From assembly GCA_959603585.1 (NCBI GenBank), contig CAUGYD010000011.1, positions 1-57,486 on the forward strand: a DNA stretch of 57,486 nucleotides, given 5' to 3'. Positions 18,880 through 26,846 of the stretch are shown here, in pieces. The notes below the pieces were generated by a model. It was not told where the DNA came from, did no database searches, and saw only the letters and a list, made by a program, of their open reading frames with translations. A program made the translations under genes and the position numbers. Source of the DNA: Scatosoma sp900555925 (GTDB lineage Bacteria > Bacillota > Clostridia > Christensenellales > Borkfalkiaceae). Every line of letters begins with the position of its first letter. The first letter of the stretch is position 1.

Positions 18880-19992
18880 ATGGAAAAAATCAAACTTGCG
18901 ACGGTATGTTCGGGGATAGGCGCGCCGGAAAAGGCGCTTACGCTCCTCGGCATACCGTATGAACTCGTATTTTTCAGCGAGATCGACAATGCGGCGATAC
19001 GCTCTTACTGTTCGATACACGGGGAAAACCGTGCGAAGAACTTGGGCGATTTATCCCGCATTGATTACGGCAAGCTGCCGAAGGACATCGACCTGATTGT
19101 GGGCGGCACGCCTTGTCAGGACTTTTCCGTGAGCGGGTTGGGCAAAGGCGGCGAAGAAGGCTCCGGCACACGGTCAAGCCTTATGTGGCACTATGTGAAA
19201 CTCATCGCGCAGACGAAGCCGAAAATCGTCGTGTGGGAAAACGTCGCCGCTGTCCTGAACTGTAAACATTACATGACATACCGTAAATTCTACCTTACAC
19301 TTAACGACCTCGGATACAGGGTAAACGCGGGCGTGCTGAACGCAAAATATTTTAATCTGCCGCAAAACCGTGTCCGTATATTCGTTGTAGCCGTGAGGAA
19401 AGATACGGACATTCACTTTACCTACCCGCGCGGGTACGATTCGGGCGTGCGCATACGGCACGAACTGTCCGACAATATTCCCGATAAATATTTTGCCAAA
19501 TCTTATGAGGACATGACGCCGTATAACCGGCAATTCCTTTCCACGCACAATATTATGCCTGTGGGAAGAATTAAAAACGCCAAATTCAAACAGACAAACG
19601 AGGTGCTGTCGATAGACGGCATCTTCGATTGTCTGACGACCAAACAGGGAAATTGGATCGTCGATGACAGAATTCCGAGAGAAAAAACGATACGGCATTT
19701 GATACCGCAGGAATCTTTGCGGTTTATGGGCTTTGAGGACAAAGACTTTTACAAATGCCGATACCGCTATGAGAAGAAATGCTCGAAAAAGATACGGCAC
19801 GATAACGTACCCGACGGGGAGATTTACATACAGGCGGGAAACAGTATTGCCGTAAACGTGCTTATGGCTCTGTTCGGACAAATTTACGGCGTGCCGTGGC
19901 AAGAAAAGGTATTCAAAGAACGCCAGAAAACCGAGGACGAGCTTTTACACGAACTGCCTCTGTTCGCCTATATGAGAAATAATGCGGCATAA
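18880..19992 (+). CDS. C5-cytosine DNA methyltransferase, orphan
   Basis: 370 residues. Motif I (VCSGIGAPEKAL) is at the start, the catalytic Pro-Cys-Gln lies near residue 79 within GGTPCQDFSVSG, and ENV near residue 120. The C-terminal motifs IX/X (IYIQAGNSIAVNV) are present, so the enzyme looks complete. It methylates cytosine at C5 in an unknown target between motifs VIII and IX. No restriction enzyme is adjacent. With the two other methylases nearby it forms a modification set for escaping recipient restriction. Confidence 0.93.
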   Translation: MEKIKLATVCSGIGAPEKALTLLGIPYELVFFSEIDNAAIRSYCSIHGENRAKNLGDLSRIDYGKLPKDIDLIVGGTPCQDFSVSGLGKGGEEGSGTRSSLMWHYVKLIAQTKPKIVVWENVAAVLNCKHYMTYRKFYLTLNDLGYRVNAGVLNAKYFNLPQNRVRIFVVAVRKDTDIHFTYPRGYDSGVRIRHELSDNIPDKYFAKSYEDMTPYNRQFLSTHNIMPVGRIKNAKFKQTNEVLSIDGIFDCLTTKQGNWIVDDRIPREKTIRHLIPQESLRFMGFEDKDFYKCRYRYEKKCSKKIRHDNVPDGEIYIQAGNSIAVNVLMALFGQIYGVPWQEKVFKERQKTEDELLHELPLFAYMRNNAA

Positions 19993-20003
19993 GGAGGGGA
20001 AAC

Positions 20004-20795
20004 ATGACACGAGGACAGATCGCTATTATAACACCGGAAGGTAAATTGATTACAAGCGCGGAATTCAACGGCGATATGTACTACGACGGCGAAGGACACG
20101 GCAAAGAAGTTGTGGAAGCCCTCGAAAGCATTGAAACCGAGGAAGAATACAGAGAATTCATCAATGATTTTAACGACCGATATTTTCGATATTCGGATCG
20201 GGAGATGTTTTACGACTGCGATGAGAGCTTTTACGATATGTCAACGGACTACTTCGGCAAGTGGTTTTCCGATTACGTCTATATCAAAAACCTTTCGGGC
20301 AAAACGGTCGTGTTTACCGACGCCGATAAACAGAAAATCGCGCAGGAACCTGATACGCTTGCCGCGTTCAATTTCGGAAAATTCTATGCGAGCGACGCCG
20401 AGGACTTTGAAAAGCGGGAGTTTATCGAACAGCTCGGCATCCTGAAAAACGGGCTCGGCTGGGATATGGAGGAAAACTACGCTAATCTTTGGAACGCCTG
20501 CGCCGATTACGACAACAACCATCGCGGCTCGTATCTTACCGGCCGTATTCAAGAGTACGACTTCGTAGATGACGAGATTTTGGAATATATCGTTAAGGAG
20601 GAATCGCTTGGCGGCATATCCCGTCTGCGCTGTTTTATCGGGGATACATACGACGCCAATTTATATCGGCTCGACGGGTACGGAAACCTTGCCAACGTTG
20701 ATAATTCCGACTTTGAAGATCTGATCGACGACATAGTACAAACGCTTGAAGAAGATATTACACCGCCATTTTATAAGGAGCCTGCTTGCCTATGA
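20004..20795 (+). CDS. Hypothetical strongly acidic ICE protein
   Basis: 263 residues, with runs such as YFRYSDREMFYDCDESFYD and a very high Asp/Glu/Tyr content, no membrane helix and no known domain. The ribosome site AAGGAGGGG lies a few bases before the ATG. It is the last gene before the excision/integration pair and overlaps the next start. High acidity would suit DNA mimicry, as in ArdA-type antirestriction proteins, but no ArdA motif is seen and this is only a suggestion. Confidence 0.65.
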   Translation: MTRGQIAIITPEGKLITSAEFNGDMYYDGEGHGKEVVEALESIETEEEYREFINDFNDRYFRYSDREMFYDCDESFYDMSTDYFGKWFSDYVYIKNLSGKTVVFTDADKQKIAQEPDTLAAFNFGKFYASDAEDFEKREFIEQLGILKNGLGWDMEENYANLWNACADYDNNHRGSYLTGRIQEYDFVDDEILEYIVKEESLGGISRLRCFIGDTYDANLYRLDGYGNLANVDNSDFEDLIDDIVQTLEEDITPPFYKEPACL

Positions 20796-21082
20796 GAGAA
20801 AAGAAGGTTAAAAAAGAATTGAATAGCGTAGAAAAACTGCATATCCTGCTGCAACCATATATCCGAAAACGCGAAATAAAAGCGATACTGCAATGTTCGG
20901 CAAAAAAGGCGGCCGATATCTTTGATTCAGTGTTGTTAGGGATGAAACAGAAGAATTACCGTATTCTTGATTACAATGTGATTCCGACGAAATTGTTTAT
21001 GGCATATTGTCAAATAGAGATAGAGGATTTCATCAAGAGTGCGGATATTGAACTTCAACTGAATCGGACGGCGCAGAAATGA
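20792..21082 (+). CDS. Excisionase-like/DUF3173-like small protein
   Basis: 96 residues from ATG 20792, or 98 from TTG 20786. Basic start MREKKVKK, then a helix-turn-helix-like stretch (IKAILQCSAKKAADIFDSV) and NYRILDYNVIPTKLF. Both the sequence pattern and the position directly before the integrase fit a recombination directionality factor. ATG 20792 overlaps the upstream stop (ATGA) and its own stop overlaps the integrase start, so all three are coupled. From here on the DNA is visibly richer in A+T than the preceding cargo genes. Confidence 0.65.
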   Translation: MREKKVKKELNSVEKLHILLQPYIRKREIKAILQCSAKKAADIFDSVLLGMKQKNYRILDYNVIPTKLFMAYCQIEIEDFIKSADIELQLNRTAQK

Positions 21083-22338
21083 TAAAACTGGCCGCAGAAC
21101 CTATTGTGTCCAAGGACAACAAAACAGGTAAATGGTATTTTCGTATAAAATATTACGATGATGGGGAATACCATGATATTCGGAAAAGAGGATTCGGGAC
21201 TAAAAAGGCCGCTCGTCTTGCAGAAGCAGAATTTGAAACAATACTGCTTAATGAACCGGATACGCCGAACGAGCATATAGAACTTAATACTCCGAGTGTG
21301 AGTTTTAACCAAAAACAAGAGTTAATAGTAAGAGAAGAACCTATTTCTCATAAATTACTTGTTAAAGACTTGTATGAAGAATATGTTAAATATATTTCTT
21401 CGCGATTAAAAGCGGGGAGTGTGCGTTCAGCGAGCGATGTGTTGCGGTTGTTTGTGTTGCCCGACTTTGGCGATAGGGAAGTAGAATCTTTGACGCCACA
21501 GGATATACGAGAATGGCAAGAACGGATAATCGCAAAGGGATTCGGCTATAAATATAAAGCGAAGATCTATTGCGGTTTTACTGCGATGCTGAATTATGGG
21601 ATCAAATTTCATGATTTGAGGGAGAATGTGGTGAGCAGGGTAGGGAACTTCAAAAATACAGACCGCAAGAAAGAAATGCTATTTTGGACAGAGGAAGAGT
21701 TCAAGCAGTTTTATGCCGCCATCGATGACGACCTGTTTAGAGTGTATTTTTCTTTCTTGTATCTTACCGGTTGTCGGAAGGGTGAATCACTCGCATTGAC
21801 TTGGAATGATATTGATTTTGTGCGTAAAGAAGTGCGAATCAATAAATCTTTGAATCGTAAACAAAAATCACAAGGAATGAAAGAGCAAGCCAATATTCCA
21901 TTGGCATCGTCCGACCTTGGCTGGCATATCAGCGCTTCAAGAAGTTACGAGATTACAACACCCAAAAACAAGTCATCGTATCGCAACGTTTTAATGCCCA
22001 TGAATTTGGTTAAAATGCTTTGGGAGCATCAAAAGCGTTGTAAAGAAGAATATGGCTATCGTTCGGATTGGTTTGTTTTCGGAGGAGAGGAACCGTTGTC
22101 CGACCAAACAATTAGGCGACGACTGAATGAGTATGCCGATAAAGCAGGGGTTAAGAGAATTCGCGTACACGACATTCGCCATTCGCACGCTTCATTGCTT
22201 ATCAATAAGGGACAGAACATACTAATCGTTTCGCAGCGGCTTGGGCATAGCGACGTAACGCAAACTTTGAATACATATAGCCACCTGATGCCGAATGTAC
22301 AGAAGCAGATCATAAACGCTTTGGATTTCGAGATGTAA
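21079..22338 (+). CDS. int: Tyrosine recombinase (ICE integrase)
   Basis: 419 residues. An N-terminal arm-binding domain (WYFRIKYYDDGEYHDI, typical of Tn916-like integrases) is followed by a SAM-like core-binding domain and the catalytic domain. Catalytic residues are visible: Arg in GCRKGESLAL near residue 233, HDIRHSHAS near 364, LGHSD near 389 and the nucleophile Tyr in LNTYSHL near 400. It would catalyse integration and excision at the att site beside tRNA-Trp. It is the last ICE gene before the chromosomal side. Confidence 0.95.
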   Translation: MIKLAAEPIVSKDNKTGKWYFRIKYYDDGEYHDIRKRGFGTKKAARLAEAEFETILLNEPDTPNEHIELNTPSVSFNQKQELIVREEPISHKLLVKDLYEEYVKYISSRLKAGSVRSASDVLRLFVLPDFGDREVESLTPQDIREWQERIIAKGFGYKYKAKIYCGFTAMLNYGIKFHDLRENVVSRVGNFKNTDRKKEMLFWTEEEFKQFYAAIDDDLFRVYFSFLYLTGCRKGESLALTWNDIDFVRKEVRINKSLNRKQKSQGMKEQANIPLASSDLGWHISASRSYEITTPKNKSSYRNVLMPMNLVKMLWEHQKRCKEEYGYRSDWFVFGGEEPLSDQTIRRRLNEYADKAGVKRIRVHDIRHSHASLLINKGQNILIVSQRLGHSDVTQTLNTYSHLMPNVQKQIINALDFEM

Positions 22339-22488
22339 AGAAAGAGAGAGGACGCTATGTGCGGACTCTCTCTTAGACTATATAATAAGGTTAGAGGCAA
22401 ATCATCAAAACGGACGCGATTGGTTTGACTTTATCTGTCGTTTACGCTAAAATAATATAGGCAAGAAAAAGAGGTTGAAAGGCACAGT

Positions 22489-22553
22489 AAAAGTGGCCTT
22501 TTCAAAATTTTTAGGGCCACTTTTAGGGCCACTTTGGGGCCATTTAGGGGCGC
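22489..22553. repeat. Direct and inverted repeats at the ICE end
   Basis: TTTTAGGGCCAC occurs twice in tandem (22509-22520, 22521-22532), followed by two degenerate copies to 22553. An inverted copy, AAAAGTGGCC, stands at 22489-22498. Arrays like this next to an integrase gene are expected for arm-type integrase binding sites. The inverted pair could also act as a terminator for int. The stretch 22339-22613 contains no gene I support. Confidence 0.55.
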
Positions 22554-22570
22554 TTGCCAATATATTGTGC

Positions 22571-22613
22571 TAAAAGAAGTTCCCGCCCACAATATATTGT
22601 GGGCGGGAACCTG
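22571..22613 (-). terminator. Intrinsic terminator of tRNA-Trp (32-bp perfect palindrome)
   Basis: On the minus strand GTTCCCGCCCACAATA is followed at once by its exact complement (22579-22610), then TTCTTTT. This is a strong intrinsic terminator beginning three bases after the encoded CCA of the tRNA. Confidence 0.85.
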
Positions 22614-22688
22614 TGGCAGGGGAGACGCGATTCGAACACGCAACCTACGGTTTTGGAGACCGCTACTCTACCGTTGAGCCACTCCCCT
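22614..22688 (-). tRNA. tRNA-Trp (anticodon CCA), CCA end encoded
   Basis: Read on the minus strand, the acceptor stem AGGGGAG (from 22688) pairs with CTCCCCT, followed by discriminator G and an encoded CCA (22616-22614). The anticodon loop reads CTCCAAA, giving anticodon CCA. The T arm contains GTTCGAATC. Length is 72 bases plus CCA. Its 3' end points at the ICE integrase, the usual arrangement when a tRNA 3' end serves as the attachment site. Note, however, that an intact terminator separates it from the repeats. Confidence 0.96.
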
Positions 22689-22701
22689 AAACAACGTAGC
22701 C

Positions 22702-22730
22702 ATTATATAACAAAAAAAGGTATTTGTCAA
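22702..22730 (-). promoter_or_regulatory. Promoter of tRNA-Trp
   Basis: On the minus strand TTGACA (22730-22725) and TATAAT (22707-22702) are separated by 17 bases, a perfect vegetative sigma-A promoter. The tRNA begins 14 bases after the -10 box. Confidence 0.88.
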
Positions 22731-22817
22731 TTATTTTTTAGCCGAATGAATACGGAATTTTTGAATTTTCCCGAAAAGGATGTTTAGGCGGCATAAATAA
22801 GCTTGAAGGAAGATATT

Positions 22818-23279
22818 ATGAAAAAGCAAGTGACCTTATATACAGATGGAGCCTGTTCGGGAAATCCCGGGATCGGCGGATATGCAGGAATTTTGATTTA
22901 TGGAGATATTCAAAAGGAATATAATGGAGCGGAGGCTTCGACGACAAATAATCGCATGGAAGTTCTCGCGGTTATTGTAGGTTTGAAGAGGCTGAAATAT
23001 CCTTGTAAAGTGGAGGTTTATAGCGATTCTGCCTATACAGTCAACGCGTTTTCGGAAAAATGGATTTACGGTTGGAAAAAGAGTGGTTGGAAAAAAGCAG
23101 ACGGAAAGCCGGTTCTCAACGAAGATCTTTGGCGCGAACTTTATGATTTGACCGTTGTGCACGAAGTTACATTTCATAAAGTAGCCGGACATGCGGATAA
23201 TGCGTTGAATAACCGCTGCGATGAATTAGCGCGCGCTGCAATTTCCGAATTTCGCAAAAAGAGCGTCGTTGAAAGCTAA
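22818..23279 (+). CDS. rnhA: Ribonuclease HI
   Basis: 153 residues. It hydrolyses the RNA strand of RNA-DNA hybrids in the cytoplasm. The catalytic carboxylates are in place: Asp in TDGACSGNPG, Glu in NNRMEVLA, Asp in YSDSAYTVNAF and the final Asp in NNRCDELARAA, with the HKVAGHADN loop before it. The length matches bacterial RNase HI. ATG 22818 has AAGGAAG eight bases upstream; the earlier TTG at 22803 is unlikely. First core gene after the ICE. Confidence 0.95.
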   Translation: MKKQVTLYTDGACSGNPGIGGYAGILIYGDIQKEYNGAEASTTNNRMEVLAVIVGLKRLKYPCKVEVYSDSAYTVNAFSEKWIYGWKKSGWKKADGKPVLNEDLWRELYDLTVVHEVTFHKVAGHADNALNNRCDELARAAISEFRKKSVVES

Positions 23280-23387
23280 GCCACAAAAATCACACTCTTT
23301 TAACCTCATTATTATATTTTATTCAAATAAACACTATAATATAATATCGGGCTTTTTTTAATTATCGGAAGCATGGAGTAAAGATTG

Positions 23388-24377
23388 ATGAAAAATACAG
23401 AAAATCATAAATCCGAAACCAACGGAGAGAATAAAGATTCAAAAGGCATTTTATTAAATATACTTATTACGTTAGCTCTTACGGCGGTTTGTATCGTCTT
23501 TGAAGTATTATGCATCAAATCTTTTAAGGCAGAATTTGTTGAAAAAAATCAACCTTGGATTTTGGCTCTTGTTTGCGGTTTGACGATTGTCTACTGTCTT
23601 CTGGCCATCCTTTTTTCCGTAAAGGGAAAAACGACAGTTTACAGAGTTCTTTTCAGTGGCTATCTCCTGATAATTTTCTTTTTAGTATTGCTCTATATCC
23701 TGCAAAAAACGGGATTTCTTGAAATTTTTGAAGATTCGGAACGTTATAAAGAATATTTGGAGAAAGCCGGCGTTTGGATGCCGGTGGTATATATCATTCT
23801 TCAATATCTGCAAGTCATTATTTTGCCAATCCCCGGCTTTGTCAGTACGGTGGCGGGCGTGGCGCTTTTCGGACCTTTGAAAGCTATGCTTTGTAGTTTG
23901 GTCGGAGTCATTCTCGGTTCTCTAACCGCCTTCGTAATCGGACGAAAATTGGGATATAAGGCTGTCGCTTGGATGGTCGGGAAAGACGACCTAGACAAAT
24001 GGCAGAAAAAGATAAAGGGGAAAGATAACTTTATCTTGACGGCGATGTTTATTCTCCCCTTGTTTCCAGACGATATTCTCTGCTTTGTTGCAGGTCTTTC
24101 TTCCATGAGCTGGCAGTATTTTGTCGTGATGATCGTTATTTCTCGTCTTATCGGAATAGCCGGCACGTGTTATTCCGTCAATTTTATTCCTTTCAATACT
24201 TGGTGGGGAATTCTCATTTGGGGAATCCTCATTGCAGCTCTTGTCGTTGCATTCGTATTCCTCTATAAAAATATGGACGCAATCAATAATTGGTTTAATA
24301 AGAAATTCCGGTTTGCTCGTCGAAAGAAAACAAATGGAAACGGGGCGGAGAAAAAGGAAGAATCGGACAAAAAATAA
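23388..24377 (+). CDS. TVP38/TMEM64 (DedA-like VTT-domain) membrane protein
   Basis: 329 residues. After a hydrophilic N-terminus come about seven hydrophobic segments. The core carries the VTT-domain marks: PIPGFVSTVAGVALFGP, then GSLTAFVIGRKLGY and LPLFPDDILCFVAG. Family members are proposed to move or flip lipids such as undecaprenyl phosphate or phosphatidylethanolamine, but the substrate here is unknown. The tail is Lys-rich and cytoplasmic. It stands alone, with a terminator at 24465-24515. The ATG at 23388 is used because the TTG just before it adds only one codon. Confidence 0.85.
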   Translation: MKNTENHKSETNGENKDSKGILLNILITLALTAVCIVFEVLCIKSFKAEFVEKNQPWILALVCGLTIVYCLLAILFSVKGKTTVYRVLFSGYLLIIFFLVLLYILQKTGFLEIFEDSERYKEYLEKAGVWMPVVYIILQYLQVIILPIPGFVSTVAGVALFGPLKAMLCSLVGVILGSLTAFVIGRKLGYKAVAWMVGKDDLDKWQKKIKGKDNFILTAMFILPLFPDDILCFVAGLSSMSWQYFVVMIVISRLIGIAGTCYSVNFIPFNTWWGILIWGILIAALVVAFVFLYKNMDAINNWFNKKFRFARRKKTNGNGAEKKEESDKK

Positions 24378-24464
24378 AATTTTCCGATAAAATCGATAAA
24401 ACGGCACATAATACAATCGGGTTGCCGTCGGGTACTTTTGATTATTTGAAAAATAAAAAATTAT

Positions 24465-24515
24465 CGACAATGCGAATAACGGTAACTCCGGAAAATCGTA
24501 TTGTCGTTTTTTAAC
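24465..24515 (+). terminator. Intrinsic terminator after the VTT-domain gene
   Basis: CGACAAT-G-CGA (24465-24475) pairs with TCG-T-ATTGTCG (24496-24506) across a 20-base loop, followed by TTTTTTAA. The remainder of the 280-base gap down to 24657 holds the promoter of the decarboxylase operon. Confidence 0.7.
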
Positions 24516-24557
24516 AAAAAAAAGTCGGAAAATAAGAAAAAAGTTGGCAGTGAAGAG

Positions 24558-24586
24558 TTGCATTTTTTCGTTTTTTGGAGTATAAT
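24558..24586 (+). promoter_or_regulatory. Promoter of the decarboxylase operon
   Basis: TTGCAT (24558-24563) and TATAAT (24581-24586) are 17 bases apart. The first gene starts at 24658, leaving a leader of about 65 bases with the ribosome site TTGGAGG. Confidence 0.75.
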
Positions 24587-24657
24587 GATAGTCGGTAAAA
24601 ATTGGGAAAAAATAAGCAGACCGATTTTAACAACCGATATTTCTTGGAGGAAACATT

Positions 24658-26028
24658 ATGGATAAAATTCAATTGCTGCAAGAAAGAAAGGCGAAAATTG
24701 CGGAAGCGGGCAAGGAAATCAGATCGCAGATCACCTCGCTCGTCGATGAAGACAGCTTTGTCGAACTTTCCGCGTTCAGCTTTTCTAAAGACGAGTTTTA
24801 CGGAGAGGACGCCGCGGGCGAGGGAGTCGTAACGGGCTTCGCCACTATCGACGGTTATCCGTTTTATCTCGTCGCGCAGAATTTCAAGGTACTTTCGGGC
24901 GGTGTTTCAAAAGCGAATTGTGACAAAATCGCTAAGTGTTTGGATGCTGCAGAGAAAAATTCTACTCCCGTAATTTATCTTTTGAATACGCTCGGCGTAC
25001 AGGTGGGAGAAGGGGTTACCGTTCTCGAGGGCTTGGGAAAACTTCTGATGAGAAGCACTCAGCTCAAAGGCGTGGTGCCCCAGTATGCAATCGTCGACGG
25101 GGAAGTATATGGTTCCGCGGCTATGTTGGCGGCCATCGCTGATTTCTCTTTCTTTATTGAAAAAAAGAGCGTCCTTGCTATAAACAGTCCGTTGGTGCTT
25201 TCCGCCAAGGCGGGAAAAAATCTTCCCAAAGAGGAGGTCGGCGGAGCCAAAGCATTGGATAAGTCCGGCATCGCGGCTTTTGAGGTGAAAGAACTTTCCG
25301 AAATAAAATCCAAAATTTCCGCAATTAGCGAGCTTTTGGACATGCCGATGATCGATGCCGAACTCAATGAACCCGTTCCCGCGCTCAACGAAGAAGGGGT
25401 AACGGCGGAAACTTTAATGTCTATCTTTGAAAATCCCGTAGAGATCGGGTCTGCTTACGAAAAAGAAATTCGCACGGTACTCGGCCGTATCGGCGGAATT
25501 TCCGTCGCCGCCGTAGTGTTTGACGGAGGCGAAAAGGGAGTGGAGCTCAATGCGGCAAAATTGGCGAAAATTAAAGATTTTGCCGAGCTTGCCTGCTGTT
25601 ATCAGCTTCCGTTTCTTACCTTTACGGACGTGAAAGGCATTGAAGCGTCCATGAGTGTCAACAACAGTCGCGCGATGAAAGAAGCGGCGGAATATCTCGA
25701 TATGCTCGATACGATCGATACGGCAAAGATCGCCGTAGTTTATAAAAAGGCGATCGGGCTGGGGTATTCTTTGTTTGCTGCGAAATCGGTAGGCTTCGAT
25801 TACACGTGTGCCTTTGCGAACGCGCAAATAGCGCTCTTTGACGAAGTGCAGGGCGCATTGGTGGAATTCGGCGGCGAAAAGGCAGATAAAGCAACCTTGG
25901 CCGCGAAATATGCGGATGAAAATTCCGATCCCGTCAATGCGGCAAAGGACGGATATATCGATGCGATTATCGAACCGCAGTTCGTAAAACAATATTTGAT
26001 TGCTTCCCTGCAAATGCTCGCGAAGTAA
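24658..26028 (+). CDS. Divergent acyl-CoA carboxyltransferase subunit (MmdA/PccB-type)
   Basis: 456 residues, shorter than the usual 510 or so of MmdA/PccB. The two-part crotonase-like carboxyltransferase fold (PF01039) is recognisable: an N-terminal half with VTGFATIDGYPFYLVAQNF and AEKNSTPVIYLLNTLGVQVGEG, and a C-terminal half with LPFLTFTDVKGIEAS and AVVYKKAIGLGYSLFAAKSVG. The normal oxyanion-hole sequences (DSGGARIQEG and GPCAGGA) are altered to NTLGVQVGEG and VDGEVYGSAA. Family members move a carboxyl group between biotin and an acyl-CoA. The acyl-CoA here is unknown; methylmalonyl-CoA is a guess from context. First gene of the operon. Confidence 0.8.
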   Translation: MDKIQLLQERKAKIAEAGKEIRSQITSLVDEDSFVELSAFSFSKDEFYGEDAAGEGVVTGFATIDGYPFYLVAQNFKVLSGGVSKANCDKIAKCLDAAEKNSTPVIYLLNTLGVQVGEGVTVLEGLGKLLMRSTQLKGVVPQYAIVDGEVYGSAAMLAAIADFSFFIEKKSVLAINSPLVLSAKAGKNLPKEEVGGAKALDKSGIAAFEVKELSEIKSKISAISELLDMPMIDAELNEPVPALNEEGVTAETLMSIFENPVEIGSAYEKEIRTVLGRIGGISVAAVVFDGGEKGVELNAAKLAKIKDFAELACCYQLPFLTFTDVKGIEASMSVNNSRAMKEAAEYLDMLDTIDTAKIAVVYKKAIGLGYSLFAAKSVGFDYTCAFANAQIALFDEVQGALVEFGGEKADKATLAAKYADENSDPVNAAKDGYIDAIIEPQFVKQYLIASLQMLAK

Positions 26029-26040
26029 AGGCGGTTGGTT

Positions 26041-26418
26041 ATGTGGAATAATTTATTGGCAGTATCGAGCGAACTTTCGGACGAATATCCGAAGTATGTC
26101 GGAATCGGCGAAGCCGCAATCGACGCGCTTCTCGGATTTATCGTCGTCTTTATCGGTATCGCTTTTTTGATTTTCGTCGTGTGGTTGGTCGGATATATTA
26201 TGCGCAAAACATCCGGGAAACAGCCGATTAAGAAGAAGGAGAAAGTTGAAAAAGAGGTAATTGAAGATAAAGAGACAACATCTCCCGTTCCCGTTTCTGA
26301 GACATTTGAGGAAATTCCGGAAGAGACGGTCGCGGCAATTACGGCCGCATTAATGGCTTACTATGCAAAAGAAAAACCGAAATGCGAATTTACGGTAAAA
26401 AGAATCAAGAGAATTTAA
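26041..26418 (+). CDS. Sodium-pump decarboxylase gamma/delta subunit (OadG/MmdD-like)
   Basis: 125 residues. One membrane helix (about 27-52, including LGFIVVFIGIAFLIFVVWLV) is followed by a Lys/Glu-rich linker and a C-terminal EETVAAITAALMAYY motif, the standard OadG layout. The subunit anchors the soluble carboxyltransferase and biotin carrier to the beta-subunit pump. It lies 12 bases downstream of the carboxyltransferase gene and 14 bases before the biotin carrier gene. Confidence 0.87.
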   Translation: MWNNLLAVSSELSDEYPKYVGIGEAAIDALLGFIVVFIGIAFLIFVVWLVGYIMRKTSGKQPIKKKEKVEKEVIEDKETTSPVPVSETFEEIPEETVAAITAALMAYYAKEKPKCEFTVKRIKRI

Positions 26419-26432
26419 GGAGAAAATAAATC

Positions 26433-26825
26433 ATGCGTAATTTTGTTATCACTGTTAACGGTAAAAGTTATGAAGTAGGCGTAGAAGAAGTCGGCTCGGC
26501 CGCTTCGGCTCCTGTCGTTTCCGCGGCAGTCCCGCAAACCGCGGCCCCGGCCGTTCAGGCGCCCAAGACCGCGCCTCAGGCAGCGCCTTCCGCTCCGAAG
26601 GCGGCTCCCGCAAACGGAGAGAAATTGCTTTCTCCTTTCCCCGGACTTATAAAATCCCTCCTCGTCGCGGAAGGAGCAACGGTGAAGAAGGATCAACCTA
26701 TTCTTGTACTCGAAGCGATGAAGATGGATAACGATATCACTTCTCCCTGCGACGGAGTGGTTTCTTTCTGTGTGACAAAGGGCGCGAATGTTGAATCCGA
26801 TACCGTCCTTGCCGTCATCGGTTAA
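26433..26825 (+). CDS. Biotin carboxyl carrier protein of the sodium-pump decarboxylase
   Basis: 130 residues. An N-terminal NFVITVNGKSYEVGVEE segment, an Ala/Pro-rich flexible linker (about residues 28-65) and a C-terminal biotinyl domain with the lysine in VLEAMKMDNDI. The linker lets the biotin arm travel between carboxyltransferase and membrane pump. It probably serves both carboxyltransferases of this operon, since it is the only biotin domain encoded here. Confidence 0.95.
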   Translation: MRNFVITVNGKSYEVGVEEVGSAASAPVVSAAVPQTAAPAVQAPKTAPQAAPSAPKAAPANGEKLLSPFPGLIKSLLVAEGATVKKDQPILVLEAMKMDNDITSPCDGVVSFCVTKGANVESDTVLAVIG

Positions 26826-26846
26826 AAGAATTAGGGAGAAAAATCA

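Noticed and set aside
22431..22643. 70-codon minus-strand frame over the terminator and repeats
   Set aside because: It runs through the tRNA terminator palindrome and the TTTTAGGGCCAC repeats and has no ribosome site; it is better explained as noncoding.
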